A stretch of DNA of 64,000 bases from Anoxybacillus ayderensis (GTDB lineage: Bacteria > Bacillota > Bacilli > Bacillales > Anoxybacillaceae): positions 27,763 to 91,762 of the forward strand of contig NZ_JXTG01000011.1 in assembly GCF_000833605.1 (NCBI RefSeq). Reading direction: 5' to 3'. Shown piece by piece: positions 26,288 to 35,562 of this stretch. The translations under genes were made by a program, and so were the position numbers. The notes under the pieces are model-generated. The model was not told the origin of the DNA. It saw nothing but the letters and a program-made list of their open reading frames with translations, and made no database searches. The stretch's first letter is position 1. Each line of letters starts with the position of its first letter.

Positions 26288-26773
26288 TTGTGCACAAAAG
26301 AACAAATCCAGCGTGCTATGGATGAATATGGGAATATGGTGTTACGCCTCGCGTATACGTACATGAGAAATGAACACGATGCAGAAGATGTCTTTCAAGA
26401 TGTGTTTATTAAGCTATATGAGCATATGGATCGGATACAAAGTGAAGAGCATATGAAGGCGTGGCTTATTCGCGTTACTGCAAATGTATGTAAAAACAAA
26501 TTAAAATGGTTTGCGTATCGAAAGGTCGATGCATATGAAGAATGGTTGCATTCTTCTGATGTTGATGCCAACGATTACTTCGAAGTCATGTCAGCAGTCA
26601 CATCGCTTCCGACAAAATATCGAGAAGTCGTCCATTTATTTTACTATGAAGGGTATCAGACGAAGGAAATTGCCGAGTTGTTGAAAAAGCGGGAAAGTAC
26701 GGTTCGTTCGCTGTTAGCACGTGCGAGGGAAATGTTAAAAAACAAACTGAAAGGGGAGTATGATTTTGCGTGA
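26288..26773 (+). CDS. ECF RNA polymerase sigma factor
   Basis: A 161-residue extracytoplasmic-function sigma factor. Region 2 reads LRLAYTYMRNEHDAEDVFQDVFIKLYEH with LIRVTANVCKN; region 4 reads LPTKYREVVHLFYYEGYQTKEIAELL and STVRSLLARAREML. I start it at TTG 26288, eight bases after AGGAGG. The last 14 bases overlap the next gene, its probable anti-sigma factor. Like the SigV/SigX/SigM group it probably handles envelope stress; the target genes are not visible. Confidence 0.9.
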   Translation: MCTKEQIQRAMDEYGNMVLRLAYTYMRNEHDAEDVFQDVFIKLYEHMDRIQSEEHMKAWLIRVTANVCKNKLKWFAYRKVDAYEEWLHSSDVDANDYFEVMSAVTSLPTKYREVVHLFYYEGYQTKEIAELLKKRESTVRSLLARAREMLKNKLKGEYDFA

Positions 26774-27929
26774 GCGATATAAAAAAGAGATGGAACACAT
26801 TGTCGTGACGGAAGAATTGAAAAATAAAGTCATTGAACGAATTGAAGAAAGAGAAAAACAACAGAAGCGAAAGTCGCTTCGACCAGCTTATGTGACTTTA
26901 GTTGCTGCGAGTGTATTATTGGCTGTTAGCTTGTATCCGACAAAACCTGCTAAAGAAAAAACGACAGAAGAAGCGGAAATGATGATGGAACATGGGCAAG
27001 GGGAAGATATGATGAAAACGGAAGTTAATGATTCGTATGTAACTATTCATGATGTCACATATGATTCAAACAAACAAAAGCTCCAGTTCTCTGTGACGAA
27101 TAAAAGCGATGGTGTCATTTCGTTCGGGTATGCATATACAATTGAGCGATACGATGACAAAAAACAGACATGGTTACCGACAACGTTAACGAATGATATC
27201 GCAGTCATTGAAGTTTTAGCATTAGTTGAAAAAGGACAAACGGTGAAGGATGTTATTGATTTTTCATTGTTAAATGGACCGTTAGCAAATGGAAAATATC
27301 GCACCGTGCGTACGTATTATGCGGATACAGCTCACTTCATCGGTTATATTGAATTTGATGTTGTCGATCAAAAGCTGATGAACTTTCAAACGTATATGGA
27401 AGCAAAACCGATTGAGACGAGCGAAATGAAAGATGTGAAAATAGCATGTGAAAAAGATCGCCACTTTTCTGTTTATAGTAGCTATAACGGACTTGTTTTA
27501 ACGAGAACGAACCGCCAAGGGTTGCATATATATCCGATGTATGAAGGAAAAGAACAAGTAAATTTTTCAATGGAAGCAAGTGAAGGAAAGTTATTTACGG
27601 ATAAAATGGCTGATGATGCGTTCACGATTTATGAAGCGGAGCAACCTGTATCTTCTGATGAACAAATGATCGCTGAATCAATGTCACCTGATAGCGGACA
27701 GATCGAAGGCATCGAAGGATATGAAGGACCAAAAGTTTTATTTTTAAATGGAGAACGAGCTAATGTTGAGCCATCGATCATTTATTGGGAACCGAATGAA
27801 GCAAGTAAAAAAGAGGAAGTTAAAGTGAAAGTGACTGTGATGAATGCCCGAACAAACGAACAAATAAATGTATTTTATGTCGTCATCGTTCGAAAAGGAG
27901 ACGAATATGTATTAAGTCATATTGAGTAA
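26760..27929 (+). CDS. Membrane anti-sigma factor with Ig-like outer domain
   Basis: A 389-residue single-pass protein coupled to the ECF sigma gene. A short charged cytoplasmic part (about 1-40, RYKKEMEHIVVTEELKNKVI) precedes one TM segment (AYVTLVAASVLLAVSLYP). The long outer region includes an Ig-like fold at about 90-200 (TIHDVTYDSNKQKLQFSVTN, then PTTLTNDIAVIEVLALVEKG). The C-terminus is rich in acidic residues. Sigma binding by the N-terminal tail is inferred from gene order and topology, since no zinc-anti-sigma motif is visible. ATG 26760 sits inside the sigma gene behind AAAGGGGAG. Confidence 0.75.
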   Translation: MILRERYKKEMEHIVVTEELKNKVIERIEEREKQQKRKSLRPAYVTLVAASVLLAVSLYPTKPAKEKTTEEAEMMMEHGQGEDMMKTEVNDSYVTIHDVTYDSNKQKLQFSVTNKSDGVISFGYAYTIERYDDKKQTWLPTTLTNDIAVIEVLALVEKGQTVKDVIDFSLLNGPLANGKYRTVRTYYADTAHFIGYIEFDVVDQKLMNFQTYMEAKPIETSEMKDVKIACEKDRHFSVYSSYNGLVLTRTNRQGLHIYPMYEGKEQVNFSMEASEGKLFTDKMADDAFTIYEAEQPVSSDEQMIAESMSPDSGQIEGIEGYEGPKVLFLNGERANVEPSIIYWEPNEASKKEEVKVKVTVMNARTNEQINVFYVVIVRKGDEYVLSHIE

Positions 27930-27957
27930 ACGAGGGGAGTTCCCTCGTTTATTTTGT
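27928..27957. terminator. Bidirectional terminator between convergent genes
   Basis: AAACGAGGG and CCCTCGTTT form a perfect nine-base stem; T-rich on the plus side. It also covers the stop codon of the minus-strand coiled-coil gene. Confidence 0.85.
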
Positions 27958-28395
27958 TAAAATGAAACGAATGCTAGAAATAGCTGCTTCATGCTCGAGT
28001 GAGCGATGCGAAAGAAGAGTTAAAAGTTTTTCATGGCTGTCAATTTTCGTTTCTAGTTTTTTGATGATTTCATTTGTTTCAAGCACGGCTTGTTGGACAA
28101 GCGTGAAGTCTTGCTTCGTCGCCATGTTAGCTTTGACTTCTTGAAGTTCTTGTTTTGTTGCCATGTTAGCTTTGACTTCTTGAAGTTCTTGTTTTGTTGC
28201 CATGTTAGCTTTGACTTCTTGAAGTTCTTGTTTTGTTATCATGTTAGCTTTGACTTTCTCAAGTTCTGCTTTGATTTCTGCAAGCTCTTGCTTCGTCGCC
28301 ATGTTGGCTTTGATTTCTTCAAGTTCCTGCTTCGTTGTCATGTTAGCTTCCATTTTGTCAAGCTTGTCCAAAATTTGTCGCAACGTATGCTCCAT
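27949..28395 (-). CDS. Coiled-coil protein with 13-residue repeats
   Basis: A 148-residue protein made almost wholly of helix. Residues about 15-95 are repeats of a 13-residue unit (ANMATKQELQEVK and variants); three copies are almost identical in DNA. A non-repetitive C-terminal helix (LVQQAVLETNEIIKKLETKI) ends the protein. There is no signal peptide or membrane segment, so it is probably cytoplasmic. The function is unknown; similar repeat proteins occur in Bacillaceae and in some phages. Upstream AAAGGAGG supports the ATG at 28395. The 200 bases beyond it (28396-28615) hold only a diffuse AT-rich region. Confidence 0.75.
   Translation of the reverse strand: MEHTLRQILDKLDKMEANMTTKQELEEIKANMATKQELAEIKAELEKVKANMITKQELQEVKANMATKQELQEVKANMATKQELQEVKANMATKQDFTLVQQAVLETNEIIKKLETKIDSHEKLLTLLSHRSLEHEAAISSIRFILTK
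28121..28353. repeat. Tandem 39-bp coding repeat
   Basis: Three almost perfect head-to-tail copies of a 39-base unit (28121-28159, 28160-28198, 28199-28237) are followed by two or three diverged copies to about 28353. The unit equals 13 codons, so gain or loss of copies would keep the frame of the coiled-coil gene. Confidence 0.9.
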
Positions 28396-28615
28396 GAGGG
28401 AACCTCCTTTCGTTTAGAAGTGTAGAAAGGGAAACAGGTGACAGGCATGTACGGTGCTAGGAAGAGGTGTTTAGGATGTGTGGTGATGCGGATAAAGACT
28501 GTTTCCTGTATTTTATTATACACAATTGGTTCAAAGGGTGGAATATGCTCTTTGTTGTGATTTTGTTGCTAGATGGTGTATTGTATAAACAGACAAGATG
28601 GTGGGGGGACTGACG

Positions 28616-29683
28616 TTGACAGCATTATGGAAAGAGGCAAAACAATTTATCACTTTATGTTATACAGAGTTAGGAAAAAACGATGATGAAATATATGAGC
28701 GGTTACAACAAGTGAAGCGAGAAATTGAACAAACGGGAACGTATGAACATACGTATGAAGAGCTTGAACATGGGGCGCGCATGGCATGGCGAAACAGCAA
28801 TCGTTGTATCGGACGTTTATTTTGGCAAACGCTTCATGTGTTTGATGCACGTGCGATAGAGAGAGAAGAAGATATTGCGGAGCGTCTATTCCATCACATT
28901 GCTTTTGCGACAAACGAAGGGAAAATTCGTCCGACTATTACTATTTTTCGTCCTGAACGTGTTCGCATTTGGAATCATCAGTTAATTCGTTATGCCGGTT
29001 ATGAAACAGAGCATGGAATCATTGGAGATTCCTCATCCATCTCGTTTACGAAAGCGTGTGAACAGTTAGGTTGGAGAGGTGAACGGACGCATTTTGACAT
29101 TTTACCTCTCGTCATCCAAATAGATGGTCGCGACCCGAAGTTGTTTCCGATTCCAAAAGATATCGTACTTGAAGTGCCAATTGAACATCCGAAGTTTGCG
29201 TGGTTCCATGATTTGCAGTTAAAATGGTACGCTGTGCCGATTATTTCAGATATGTGTTTAGAGATCGGTGGTATACGGTATACAGCAGCTCCGTTTAACG
29301 GTTGGTATATGGGAACAGAAATCGGGGCGCGCAATTTCGCGGATGATTACCGATATAATATGCTTCCGAAAATTGCTTCATGCATGGGTCTTGATACATC
29401 GAGAAATAGCACACTATGGAAAGATCAAGCGCTTGTTGAATTAAATGTAGCTGTTTTATATTCGTATAAAAAAGCAGGAGTAAGCATTGTTGATCACCAT
29501 ACGGCAGCCCAGCAGTTTAAGCGATTTGAACAACACGAACAAGAAGCAGGAAGGAAAGTAACAGGCAGTTGGACGTGGCTCATTCCTCCCCTTTCCCCAG
29601 CGACAACGCACATTTTTCACCAATATTATGATAATACAATTGTAAAACCGAATTATTTTTATCAACAACGTCCTTATGAGTAA
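28616..29683 (+). CDS. nos: Nitric oxide synthase oxygenase
   Basis: Bacterial NO synthase: oxidises L-arginine to citrulline and NO on a heme-thiolate centre, using electrons from a general reductase. The heme Cys64 lies in [10 protein letters not shown], and the arginine-binding Glu in [11 protein letters not shown]; the ending PNYFYQ is the usual family terminus. There is no reductase domain, as in all Bacillus NOS. I use TTG 28616 (356 residues) with a G-rich site upstream; an in-frame ATG at 28598 lacks a ribosome binding site. A terminator follows, so it is monocistronic. Confidence 0.93.
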   Translation: MTALWKEAKQFITLCYTELGKNDDEIYERLQQVKREIEQTGTYEHTYEELEHGARMAWRNSNRCIGRLFWQTLHVFDARAIEREEDIAERLFHHIAFATNEGKIRPTITIFRPERVRIWNHQLIRYAGYETEHGIIGDSSSISFTKACEQLGWRGERTHFDILPLVIQIDGRDPKLFPIPKDIVLEVPIEHPKFAWFHDLQLKWYAVPIISDMCLEIGGIRYTAAPFNGWYMGTEIGARNFADDYRYNMLPKIASCMGLDTSRNSTLWKDQALVELNVAVLYSYKKAGVSIVDHHTAAQQFKRFEQHEQEAGRKVTGSWTWLIPPLSPATTHIFHQYYDNTIVKPNYFYQQRPYE

Positions 29684-29711
29684 CACCGCGTCAATGGCGT
29701 GGTGTTTTTTG
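29682..29711 (+). terminator. Terminator after nos
   Basis: AACACC and GGTGTT with inner CG pairs form a stem, followed by TTTTTT. Confidence 0.75.
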
Positions 29712-29802
29712 CAGGAATATATTCCTAATTTTCAGAATAATATTTACTATCTTCTTATTTTTTTGATATAGTTATAGAAAAAAGGAAAAGGGGGAGACAT
29801 GA

Positions 29803-31284
29803 TTGGGTTTTATTGAGCAACTCAAGATGGAAGAAATGAGGAAGAAAAATTTTTTTCTGTTCCTCATTTATACGTTTAGTGCGTTAACAGGCTTGATTGG
29901 ACTTATTTTGATTGGGGAGAAAGTAGAGAAGATTGCTATTTATGGGGGAAGTCTTTTACTCAATGTACTCGTTTATATCGTGTTAAAAAAGATAAAAAAG
30001 CATGAGCACATATATCCATACTTTATTATTTTTATATTATTTTCTGCGACGTTAGGCAGCTTGTTTACGACAGGCGGGAGTTTAGGGACAATCGCCTTGG
30101 CTTTTTGTTTAGCTGTGTTGTCGGTGTTACATTTGTATCGCGTATTGTTTATGACAGGGATGTTGCTTGGAACAATTGTTTTAGTTGTCAGTGCACTTAC
30201 TCCTTCACCGTTTCAGCAGGTGTTTCAAAAAACTGGGCATACCGTTTTTATCGTTTATGTGATGATAGGCATCGCGCTTTCTGTTTTGTTGCATTTAAGT
30301 CGTAAGCAGTTTCATCAGCTTGTTGAGCATGTTGGACAGACGCATGAAGAAAAAGAAAAGCAAAGTGCAAGAAGGTATGAGCTTGAACAACAATTAAGAC
30401 ACATTATTGAAAATGTGGAACATATTCATCAAAAGGTGCTTCAAAATGTGCAAGCACAAGAAGAAATGAAAGAAGCGATTCGGCAAGCTGCGGTGGCAGG
30501 TCAAGCACAAAGTGAACAAGTCGTTGATATTCATGATGAAGTAGCGGAAGCGAAAACGATGAGTGAGCGAATTTACGAAACTTCTAAACAATTAAAGGAA
30601 CATTCAGCACAATCAAGTGAAATGGCGCAGGCTGGTATACAAAAAATGCATCTTTTACTAACACATACAGCAAAGTTCCATGAGGCGATTCATGCGACGA
30701 GAACGACATTAAATGCATTAACGAGTAAAATTGCCAATACAAATGAGTTAACGAAACAAATTAAACAAATTACAAATCAAACGAATTTATTGGCATTAAA
30801 TGCGACGATTGAAGCAGCGCGAGCAGGGGAATACGGGAAAGGATTTGCGGTCGTTGCAGAAGAAATTCGAAAGTTGGCTGTATTAACGGAAGAAACGACA
30901 CAACAAATCGTTTGTAATTTGGCAGAAGTAAACGAAAGTAACAATGAGCTGTTAGAGCGGATGGATGAAACGAGTGAACAATTAACGAAAAATGAATCAT
31001 TGACGGATGAAGTGAATGTATATTTTGAACGATTGTATCAGTCGTTAACTTATTTGCAAGAACAACTTTCTCACTTTTTTATCATTAGCGAGAAGCTAGA
31101 GAAACAAGGAGAAAAAATGGATCGTTCCATTAGCGATTTTTCTGTTTTCATTCAACAATCGAGTGCAGCCCTCGAAGAAGTAAGTGCAACAGTAGAACAC
31201 TTAAAAGATGCGAATGAAAAAATGGCGGCATATGTAACAGAAACGGCTCATCGTGCCGCAACGATTCAACAACAAATAGTATAA
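29803..31284 (+). CDS. Methyl-accepting chemotaxis-type transducer without large sensor domain
   Basis: A 493-residue receptor. Residues about 15-170 contain five or six membrane segments with very short loops and no periplasmic ligand-binding domain. A long coiled coil with the MCP signalling tip follows ([19 protein letters not shown], then [15 protein letters not shown]). It probably senses membrane or energy state, not a soluble ligand; this is inference. The start is TTG 29803, six bases after GGGGGAG; a nearby ATG at 29799 is out of frame and stops quickly. Confidence 0.88.
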   Translation: MGFIEQLKMEEMRKKNFFLFLIYTFSALTGLIGLILIGEKVEKIAIYGGSLLLNVLVYIVLKKIKKHEHIYPYFIIFILFSATLGSLFTTGGSLGTIALAFCLAVLSVLHLYRVLFMTGMLLGTIVLVVSALTPSPFQQVFQKTGHTVFIVYVMIGIALSVLLHLSRKQFHQLVEHVGQTHEEKEKQSARRYELEQQLRHIIENVEHIHQKVLQNVQAQEEMKEAIRQAAVAGQAQSEQVVDIHDEVAEAKTMSERIYETSKQLKEHSAQSSEMAQAGIQKMHLLLTHTAKFHEAIHATRTTLNALTSKIANTNELTKQIKQITNQTNLLALNATIEAARAGEYGKGFAVVAEEIRKLAVLTEETTQQIVCNLAEVNESNNELLERMDETSEQLTKNESLTDEVNVYFERLYQSLTYLQEQLSHFFIISEKLEKQGEKMDRSISDFSVFIQQSSAALEEVSATVEHLKDANEKMAAYVTETAHRAATIQQQIV

Positions 31285-31285
31285 A

Positions 31286-31340
31286 AAGGAAGAGCACCCC
31301 CGAATTTCACATGAAATATTTGGAGGTGCTTTTATTTTTG
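31286..31340. terminator. Bidirectional terminator
   Basis: AGCACCCCC pairs with GGAGGTGCT across a loop that can itself pair (ATTTC with GAAAT), followed by TTTATTTTTG. It lies between the convergent transducer and globin-HD-GYP genes. Confidence 0.8.
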
Positions 31341-31351
31341 TTACATTACAT

Positions 31352-33250
31352 TTACGCTAGGCTTTCCCTTGTTTCGAGAAAATCGTTCCACATTGTAATG
31401 AATAAGTCAATCAATTTCGGATCGAATTGTTTTCCGCGACCATCAAGTAAAATCTCTTTTACTTTCTCTGGAGGGAAAGCGTCTTTGTAAATGCGTTTGG
31501 ACAATAATGCATCGAACACATCAACAATGGCGACAATTCGTCCTTCTAGCGGAATTTCTTCTCCTTTTAATCCGTTTGGATATCCTTGTCCATTCCACCA
31601 TTCATGATGGGTTTGTGCAATGTTTGCAGCCATTTGAATGACAGGTAAATCGAGATTGGCTAAAATTTGATGGCCAATGAGCACGTGCGTCTTCATCGAT
31701 TCCCATTCTTCTTTTGTTAGCTTTCCTGGTTTGTTTAAGATGTAATCAGGAATACCAACTTTTCCGATGTCATGAAATTTCGCTGCAATTTGAATATTAG
31801 CCACAAATTGTTCGTCACACCCAGCAAGACGAGCAAGCATGCTGGAAAGAATGCCGATGCGATGCACATGATTTTTCGTATCATCATCGCGATATTCAGC
31901 TAGTTGAAGCAACCGTTCAAGCGTATCGAACATCACTTTTGCCTCTTTTGTGACATCTTGAATGACGAGAAGGGCACGAGATAGCTCAAAAATTTTATTT
32001 TGCGGCAAAAGCCGAACCTTATAATAATGGGGCCCGCTTTCATTTTCAAATGTGGCAAGCAGTGGTTCGGACTTTTCTTCTAACGCTGGACAGCCTGAAC
32101 AAGGGACGGTACGTTGATGAAATAACTCGTAACAGCGACGCCCAATCGGATGCTCTTCCTCTATGCCGATGTGATGCAACAATCGTTTCGTTTTTTCATC
32201 AATCCATGTAATACGACCAAAATCAATTGTGCTAATTTCGTAGGCGTAAATATCGAGAAAATCGAAATCGCGTAAAAATAAGTACGGTCGAATGATTTCT
32301 TGCATAATTGAAAGTGTAAATTTCGTAAATCGCTCGAACGAGTAAATATATTGAACGACATGTGGGTCATGCAAATATTCTTTTGTTAAAAATATCTTTT
32401 TTATCGCTTCGCAAATAGATTCCGTTGTAATATGGAAAAAGCTTTCATGATATTTTTGATCGATAATTAATCGACTCCAGTCGCGAATGATGCGAAAGTA
32501 TGATTCGGTGTCATAGTAAATTTTCTCTTGGAAAAATTGTAACAAAAAGTTTTTAACATACTGAAAAAACTTTTCTCGTTCAAAAAAACTGTATGAATAC
32601 TCTTCCCATAGCCGTTGTGAAAACGATTGGCGAAATGCTTCCATAATCGCATCGACGCGAAACGAAATATAGCCGCTAAATTCATCAAGATGTTGCAAAT
32701 CTTGTTCTGTAAATCCATTCACTTGTTGTAATTTGTGCAGTTCGTAACGAAGCGGGTGTGCTGCTTTTTCGATTTCAGCCATTTCATATGCTTCAAGGGT
32801 AAGCTGCATGTCAAATGAAAATAGTGCATGAATAGCTAATAAAATGTTGATTGCTTCATTCGGCAAAACGGGAGAGATATGTTTGTAAATAATTTCAACG
32901 TATTTCGTATACGTAGCTAAATACCATTTCAAATCAAGTCCGATTTCAGAGTGCACTTTGCCGATATTGTACCGCTTTTGAATATACTCGTCATCAATGA
33001 CCCCTGCAAAACATTCATTCAAATATGTGATTTGTGTTTTTTTCAATCGTCTTAATGTCGAATGTTCTTCAATTAATTTGCGTAAAGAAGGAATAGATAA
33101 TATCTCTTTATATAAATCTTCCACAATTCCTTCGACTAACGGTTGTAATACATTGCGATGATTGTAAATGGATTGTAGCTTTTCTTCTGTTACCCCTGTA
33201 TAACGTAGCTGATGAAGTCGCTTTTTGTCTGTTACTTGTATATGTTTCAT
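31352..33250 (-). CDS. Globin-coupled HD-GYP phosphodiesterase
   Basis: A 632-residue multidomain sensor. Residues about 15-165 are a protoglobin/globin-coupled sensor domain: the proximal histidine is His100 in GKVHSEIGLDLKWYLATY. A further all-helical region (about 170-355) looks like a second, degenerate globin-type sensor without the H-x2-IGL motif. A PAS-like segment (about 375-455) contains CSGCP. The C-terminal HD-GYP domain is intact (HDIGKVGIPD, HHEWWNGQGYPNG). It should hydrolyse c-di-GMP in response to O2, CO or NO bound at heme. The stop is 12 bases after a terminator; the start is about 20 bases after the GGDEF-EAL gene, so the two are cotranscribed. Confidence 0.85.
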   Translation of the reverse strand: MKHIQVTDKKRLHQLRYTGVTEEKLQSIYNHRNVLQPLVEGIVEDLYKEILSIPSLRKLIEEHSTLRRLKKTQITYLNECFAGVIDDEYIQKRYNIGKVHSEIGLDLKWYLATYTKYVEIIYKHISPVLPNEAINILLAIHALFSFDMQLTLEAYEMAEIEKAAHPLRYELHKLQQVNGFTEQDLQHLDEFSGYISFRVDAIMEAFRQSFSQRLWEEYSYSFFEREKFFQYVKNFLLQFFQEKIYYDTESYFRIIRDWSRLIIDQKYHESFFHITTESICEAIKKIFLTKEYLHDPHVVQYIYSFERFTKFTLSIMQEIIRPYLFLRDFDFLDIYAYEISTIDFGRITWIDEKTKRLLHHIGIEEEHPIGRRCYELFHQRTVPCSGCPALEEKSEPLLATFENESGPHYYKVRLLPQNKIFELSRALLVIQDVTKEAKVMFDTLERLLQLAEYRDDDTKNHVHRIGILSSMLARLAGCDEQFVANIQIAAKFHDIGKVGIPDYILNKPGKLTKEEWESMKTHVLIGHQILANLDLPVIQMAANIAQTHHEWWNGQGYPNGLKGEEIPLEGRIVAIVDVFDALLSKRIYKDAFPPEKVKEILLDGRGKQFDPKLIDLFITMWNDFLETRESLA

Positions 33251-33270
33251 CCCCCAAATTCTCCCCTTTA

Positions 33271-35394
33271 TTATATATGAGCAGCTTGAACTTGTTTCAC
33301 AACTTTTTCAAACGGAACAGGCGGGCTAAAGAAATAGCCTTGCACTTTGTCGCAATGAGTTGATTGTAAAAACGAAACGTGTTGATCTGTTTCTACTCCT
33401 TCAGCGACGATATGCAAATGCAAGCGATGGGCAAGCGCAATAATAGCTTCGGTTAATTTTGCGGTATGTTCGTTTGTGGTGACTTCGAAAATAAACGACT
33501 TGTCAATTTTGAGTGTATCGACAGAAATATGGCGCAAGTAACCGATTGATGAATAGCCGCTACCGAAATCGTCAATCGCGATGCGAATTCCCATTTGTTT
33601 TAGGGCATGAATCGTTTCGATGACTTGCTTTTCATCGCTTAACGCAATGTTTTCTGTAATTTCTAATTCAATATGGTTTGGTTGCAAACTCGTTTTCTCT
33701 AATAATTGTTGTACAAAAGAAAGAAACTGCTCGTTTTTCAATTGACGAAGCGATAAGTTAATGCTGACATATACGTGAGTTAAGCCTTGTTCATGTAGTC
33801 GTTTTAAGTCACAAACAGCTGTTTGGAAAATATATTCTCCAAGCGGAATAATAAAACCATCCTCTTCAGCGATGCTAATAAATTCATTTGGTGGAACGAA
33901 GCCGAGTTCTTCATCGTTCCAGCGAGCGAGCGCTTCCATTCCAACAAGTTGATTTTTCTTCATGTCGATAATTGGTTGATAATATACAGAAATGGCGTGT
34001 TGCTCTAAAGCGACGTGTAATCGTTGGCGAATGAGTGATTTTCGGATGCGCTCTTGTTCAAACGTTGGATCGTACATCGCCCATTGATTTTTCCCTTTTT
34101 TCTTTGCTTCATACATCGCCATATCCGCATGTTGAATCAATGTCATTTCATCTTCCCCATCTGTTGGGTATACGCTTATGCCGAGACTTGTTGTAATAAA
34201 CAATTCTTTTTGACGAATAAAAAAAGGTTCGCCAAGTATATCAATCATCTGTTGTGCTACTTGTTCAAATGATGGAACATCAGCAACAATGACCGCAAAT
34301 TCATCGCCCCCAAGGCGAGCGACAAAATGATCGTGCAAATGACTTAATCGTTTCGCCACCAATTGCAACAAAAGATCACCAGCTGCATGGCCAAGTGAGT
34401 CATTAATATTTTTAAAGTTATCTAAATCAAGGAAAAAAAGCGCCACAGTTTCGTTTTTTTGTTTCGCTATTTCGAGTCGCTCACGAAGTGTATCAATAAA
34501 ATAGCGTCGGTTTGGTAAATTTGTTAGTTCATCGAATAAAGCTTGTTTTCTCAGTTGCTCTCTACTTTTAGCGAGCGCTTGCTCGGCACGCTCTCTTGCT
34601 TGAAACGGTTCTTTAAACGACGCTAAATATAAACCGCGTAAAAAGTAAGAAAAGCCGATTACTTTATATACGTGTCCGAATATGTTTAACACATCATAAA
34701 CGTTGCGGTATAGCGTGAAAATAAGTTCACTTAAAAGTAAGAAGACGAAACCGACCATGACATCAAGCGTTGGCGCTAGCCGTTTTTCTTTATAGTGTCG
34801 AATGAGTAAAATAATCGTGATGATGTGTAATGTTGTGATAACGTACTCTACTCCGTTTTTTAGTGGAGTCGTTCCTAGCCCTTCAACGACAAGCGGTGGC
34901 AAGGAGTCTGCAAGATGAACGATACTTATCGATAAAAGCCCTACATATAGTAAAGGAACGAAGAAACCGAGCAGCTTCTCTTTTTCTTGAATCGGTCCGT
35001 CAGGAAGTAAAAAAGCGAGCAATAAAAATACTGCTTGTGTGAGCCGAGCAGCTAGCCAAAAAGAAGTCGCAAGCTGAACGGAACTATCTGCAAACACAAT
35101 GCTCGGCATTTCTTTATATGTAAGCGTGTGCAATAAATCGAGGCAGCCGACGGCTAAAAAAGTTGTCGCAATGCGCAATCGACGGCGCGATAACGCTTGC
35201 GGAAACGAAATCCATCCTTGAAACGCAATAGCCATAGCAACTGTAATGCTGAAAAACTCAAGCAATGTATGAATTGACAAAAAGTGATTTTGTTTAAATG
35301 TCATTGTTAGCGCTGAACTAAACAGCAAAATGGCTATGAAACAAATGAACGCCAACGAGCTAACTATCATGGACCATTTTTCTTTTTTTGTCAT
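33271..35394 (-). CDS. MASE3-GGDEF-EAL cyclic-di-GMP enzyme
   Basis: A 707-residue membrane protein. About seven TM segments (10-270) match the MASE3 sensor type (HTLLEFFSITVAMAIAFQGW, GCLDLLHTLTYKEMP). The GGDEF domain (about 290-450) has an intact RLGGDEF with NDSLGHAAGD. The EAL domain (about 460-705) has GMEALARW, DDFGSGYSS and GYFFSPP, so both synthesis and hydrolysis look possible. It precedes and probably cotranscribes with the globin HD-GYP gene. The sensor input is unknown. Confidence 0.92.
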   Translation of the reverse strand: MTKKEKWSMIVSSLAFICFIAILLFSSALTMTFKQNHFLSIHTLLEFFSITVAMAIAFQGWISFPQALSRRRLRIATTFLAVGCLDLLHTLTYKEMPSIVFADSSVQLATSFWLAARLTQAVFLLLAFLLPDGPIQEKEKLLGFFVPLLYVGLLSISIVHLADSLPPLVVEGLGTTPLKNGVEYVITTLHIITIILLIRHYKEKRLAPTLDVMVGFVFLLLSELIFTLYRNVYDVLNIFGHVYKVIGFSYFLRGLYLASFKEPFQARERAEQALAKSREQLRKQALFDELTNLPNRRYFIDTLRERLEIAKQKNETVALFFLDLDNFKNINDSLGHAAGDLLLQLVAKRLSHLHDHFVARLGGDEFAVIVADVPSFEQVAQQMIDILGEPFFIRQKELFITTSLGISVYPTDGEDEMTLIQHADMAMYEAKKKGKNQWAMYDPTFEQERIRKSLIRQRLHVALEQHAISVYYQPIIDMKKNQLVGMEALARWNDEELGFVPPNEFISIAEEDGFIIPLGEYIFQTAVCDLKRLHEQGLTHVYVSINLSLRQLKNEQFLSFVQQLLEKTSLQPNHIELEITENIALSDEKQVIETIHALKQMGIRIAIDDFGSGYSSIGYLRHISVDTLKIDKSFIFEVTTNEHTAKLTEAIIALAHRLHLHIVAEGVETDQHVSFLQSTHCDKVQGYFFSPPVPFEKVVKQVQAAHI

Positions 35395-35477
35395 CGGTGC
35401 TATGTCCCTCCATCATCCCCACGTTACATATATTATATATCGCAAGAATAGGAGAGGAAATGAAAAAATAATGAAAA

Positions 35478-35501
35478 AAAGCAGGAGGTGTCCCCTGCTT
35501 T
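35478..35501 (-). terminator. Terminator after the NlpC/P60 gene
   Basis: AAAGCAGG and CCTGCTTT form a perfect stem; on the minus strand the downstream run TTTTTTTCATTATTTTTTC completes a strong intrinsic terminator. Confidence 0.85.
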
Positions 35502-35511
35502 GTTGTCGAGA

Positions 35512-35555
35512 GCAAGCACTTCGCGTCGAAAAGACGTTCGGCATGAAGTGCTTGC
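35512..35555 (-). repeat. Long inverted repeat downstream of the NlpC/P60 gene
   Basis: GCAAGCACTTC and GAAGTGCTTGC form a perfect 11-base stem, and the loop contains an inner CGTC-GAAAA-GACG hairpin. It begins eight bases past the stop codon and precedes the terminator. It may stabilise mRNA or act with the terminator. Confidence 0.7.
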
Positions 35556-35562
35556 CTTCGCT

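Noticed and set aside
28121..28353. CRISPR-like direct repeats
   Set aside because: The copies are contiguous 39-base units with no spacers and lie in frame inside the coiled-coil gene.
28090..28425. Plus-strand repeat-rich frame (DFLKFLFCCHVSF units)
   Set aside because: It is the antisense of the coiled-coil gene's repeats and lacks a ribosome binding site.
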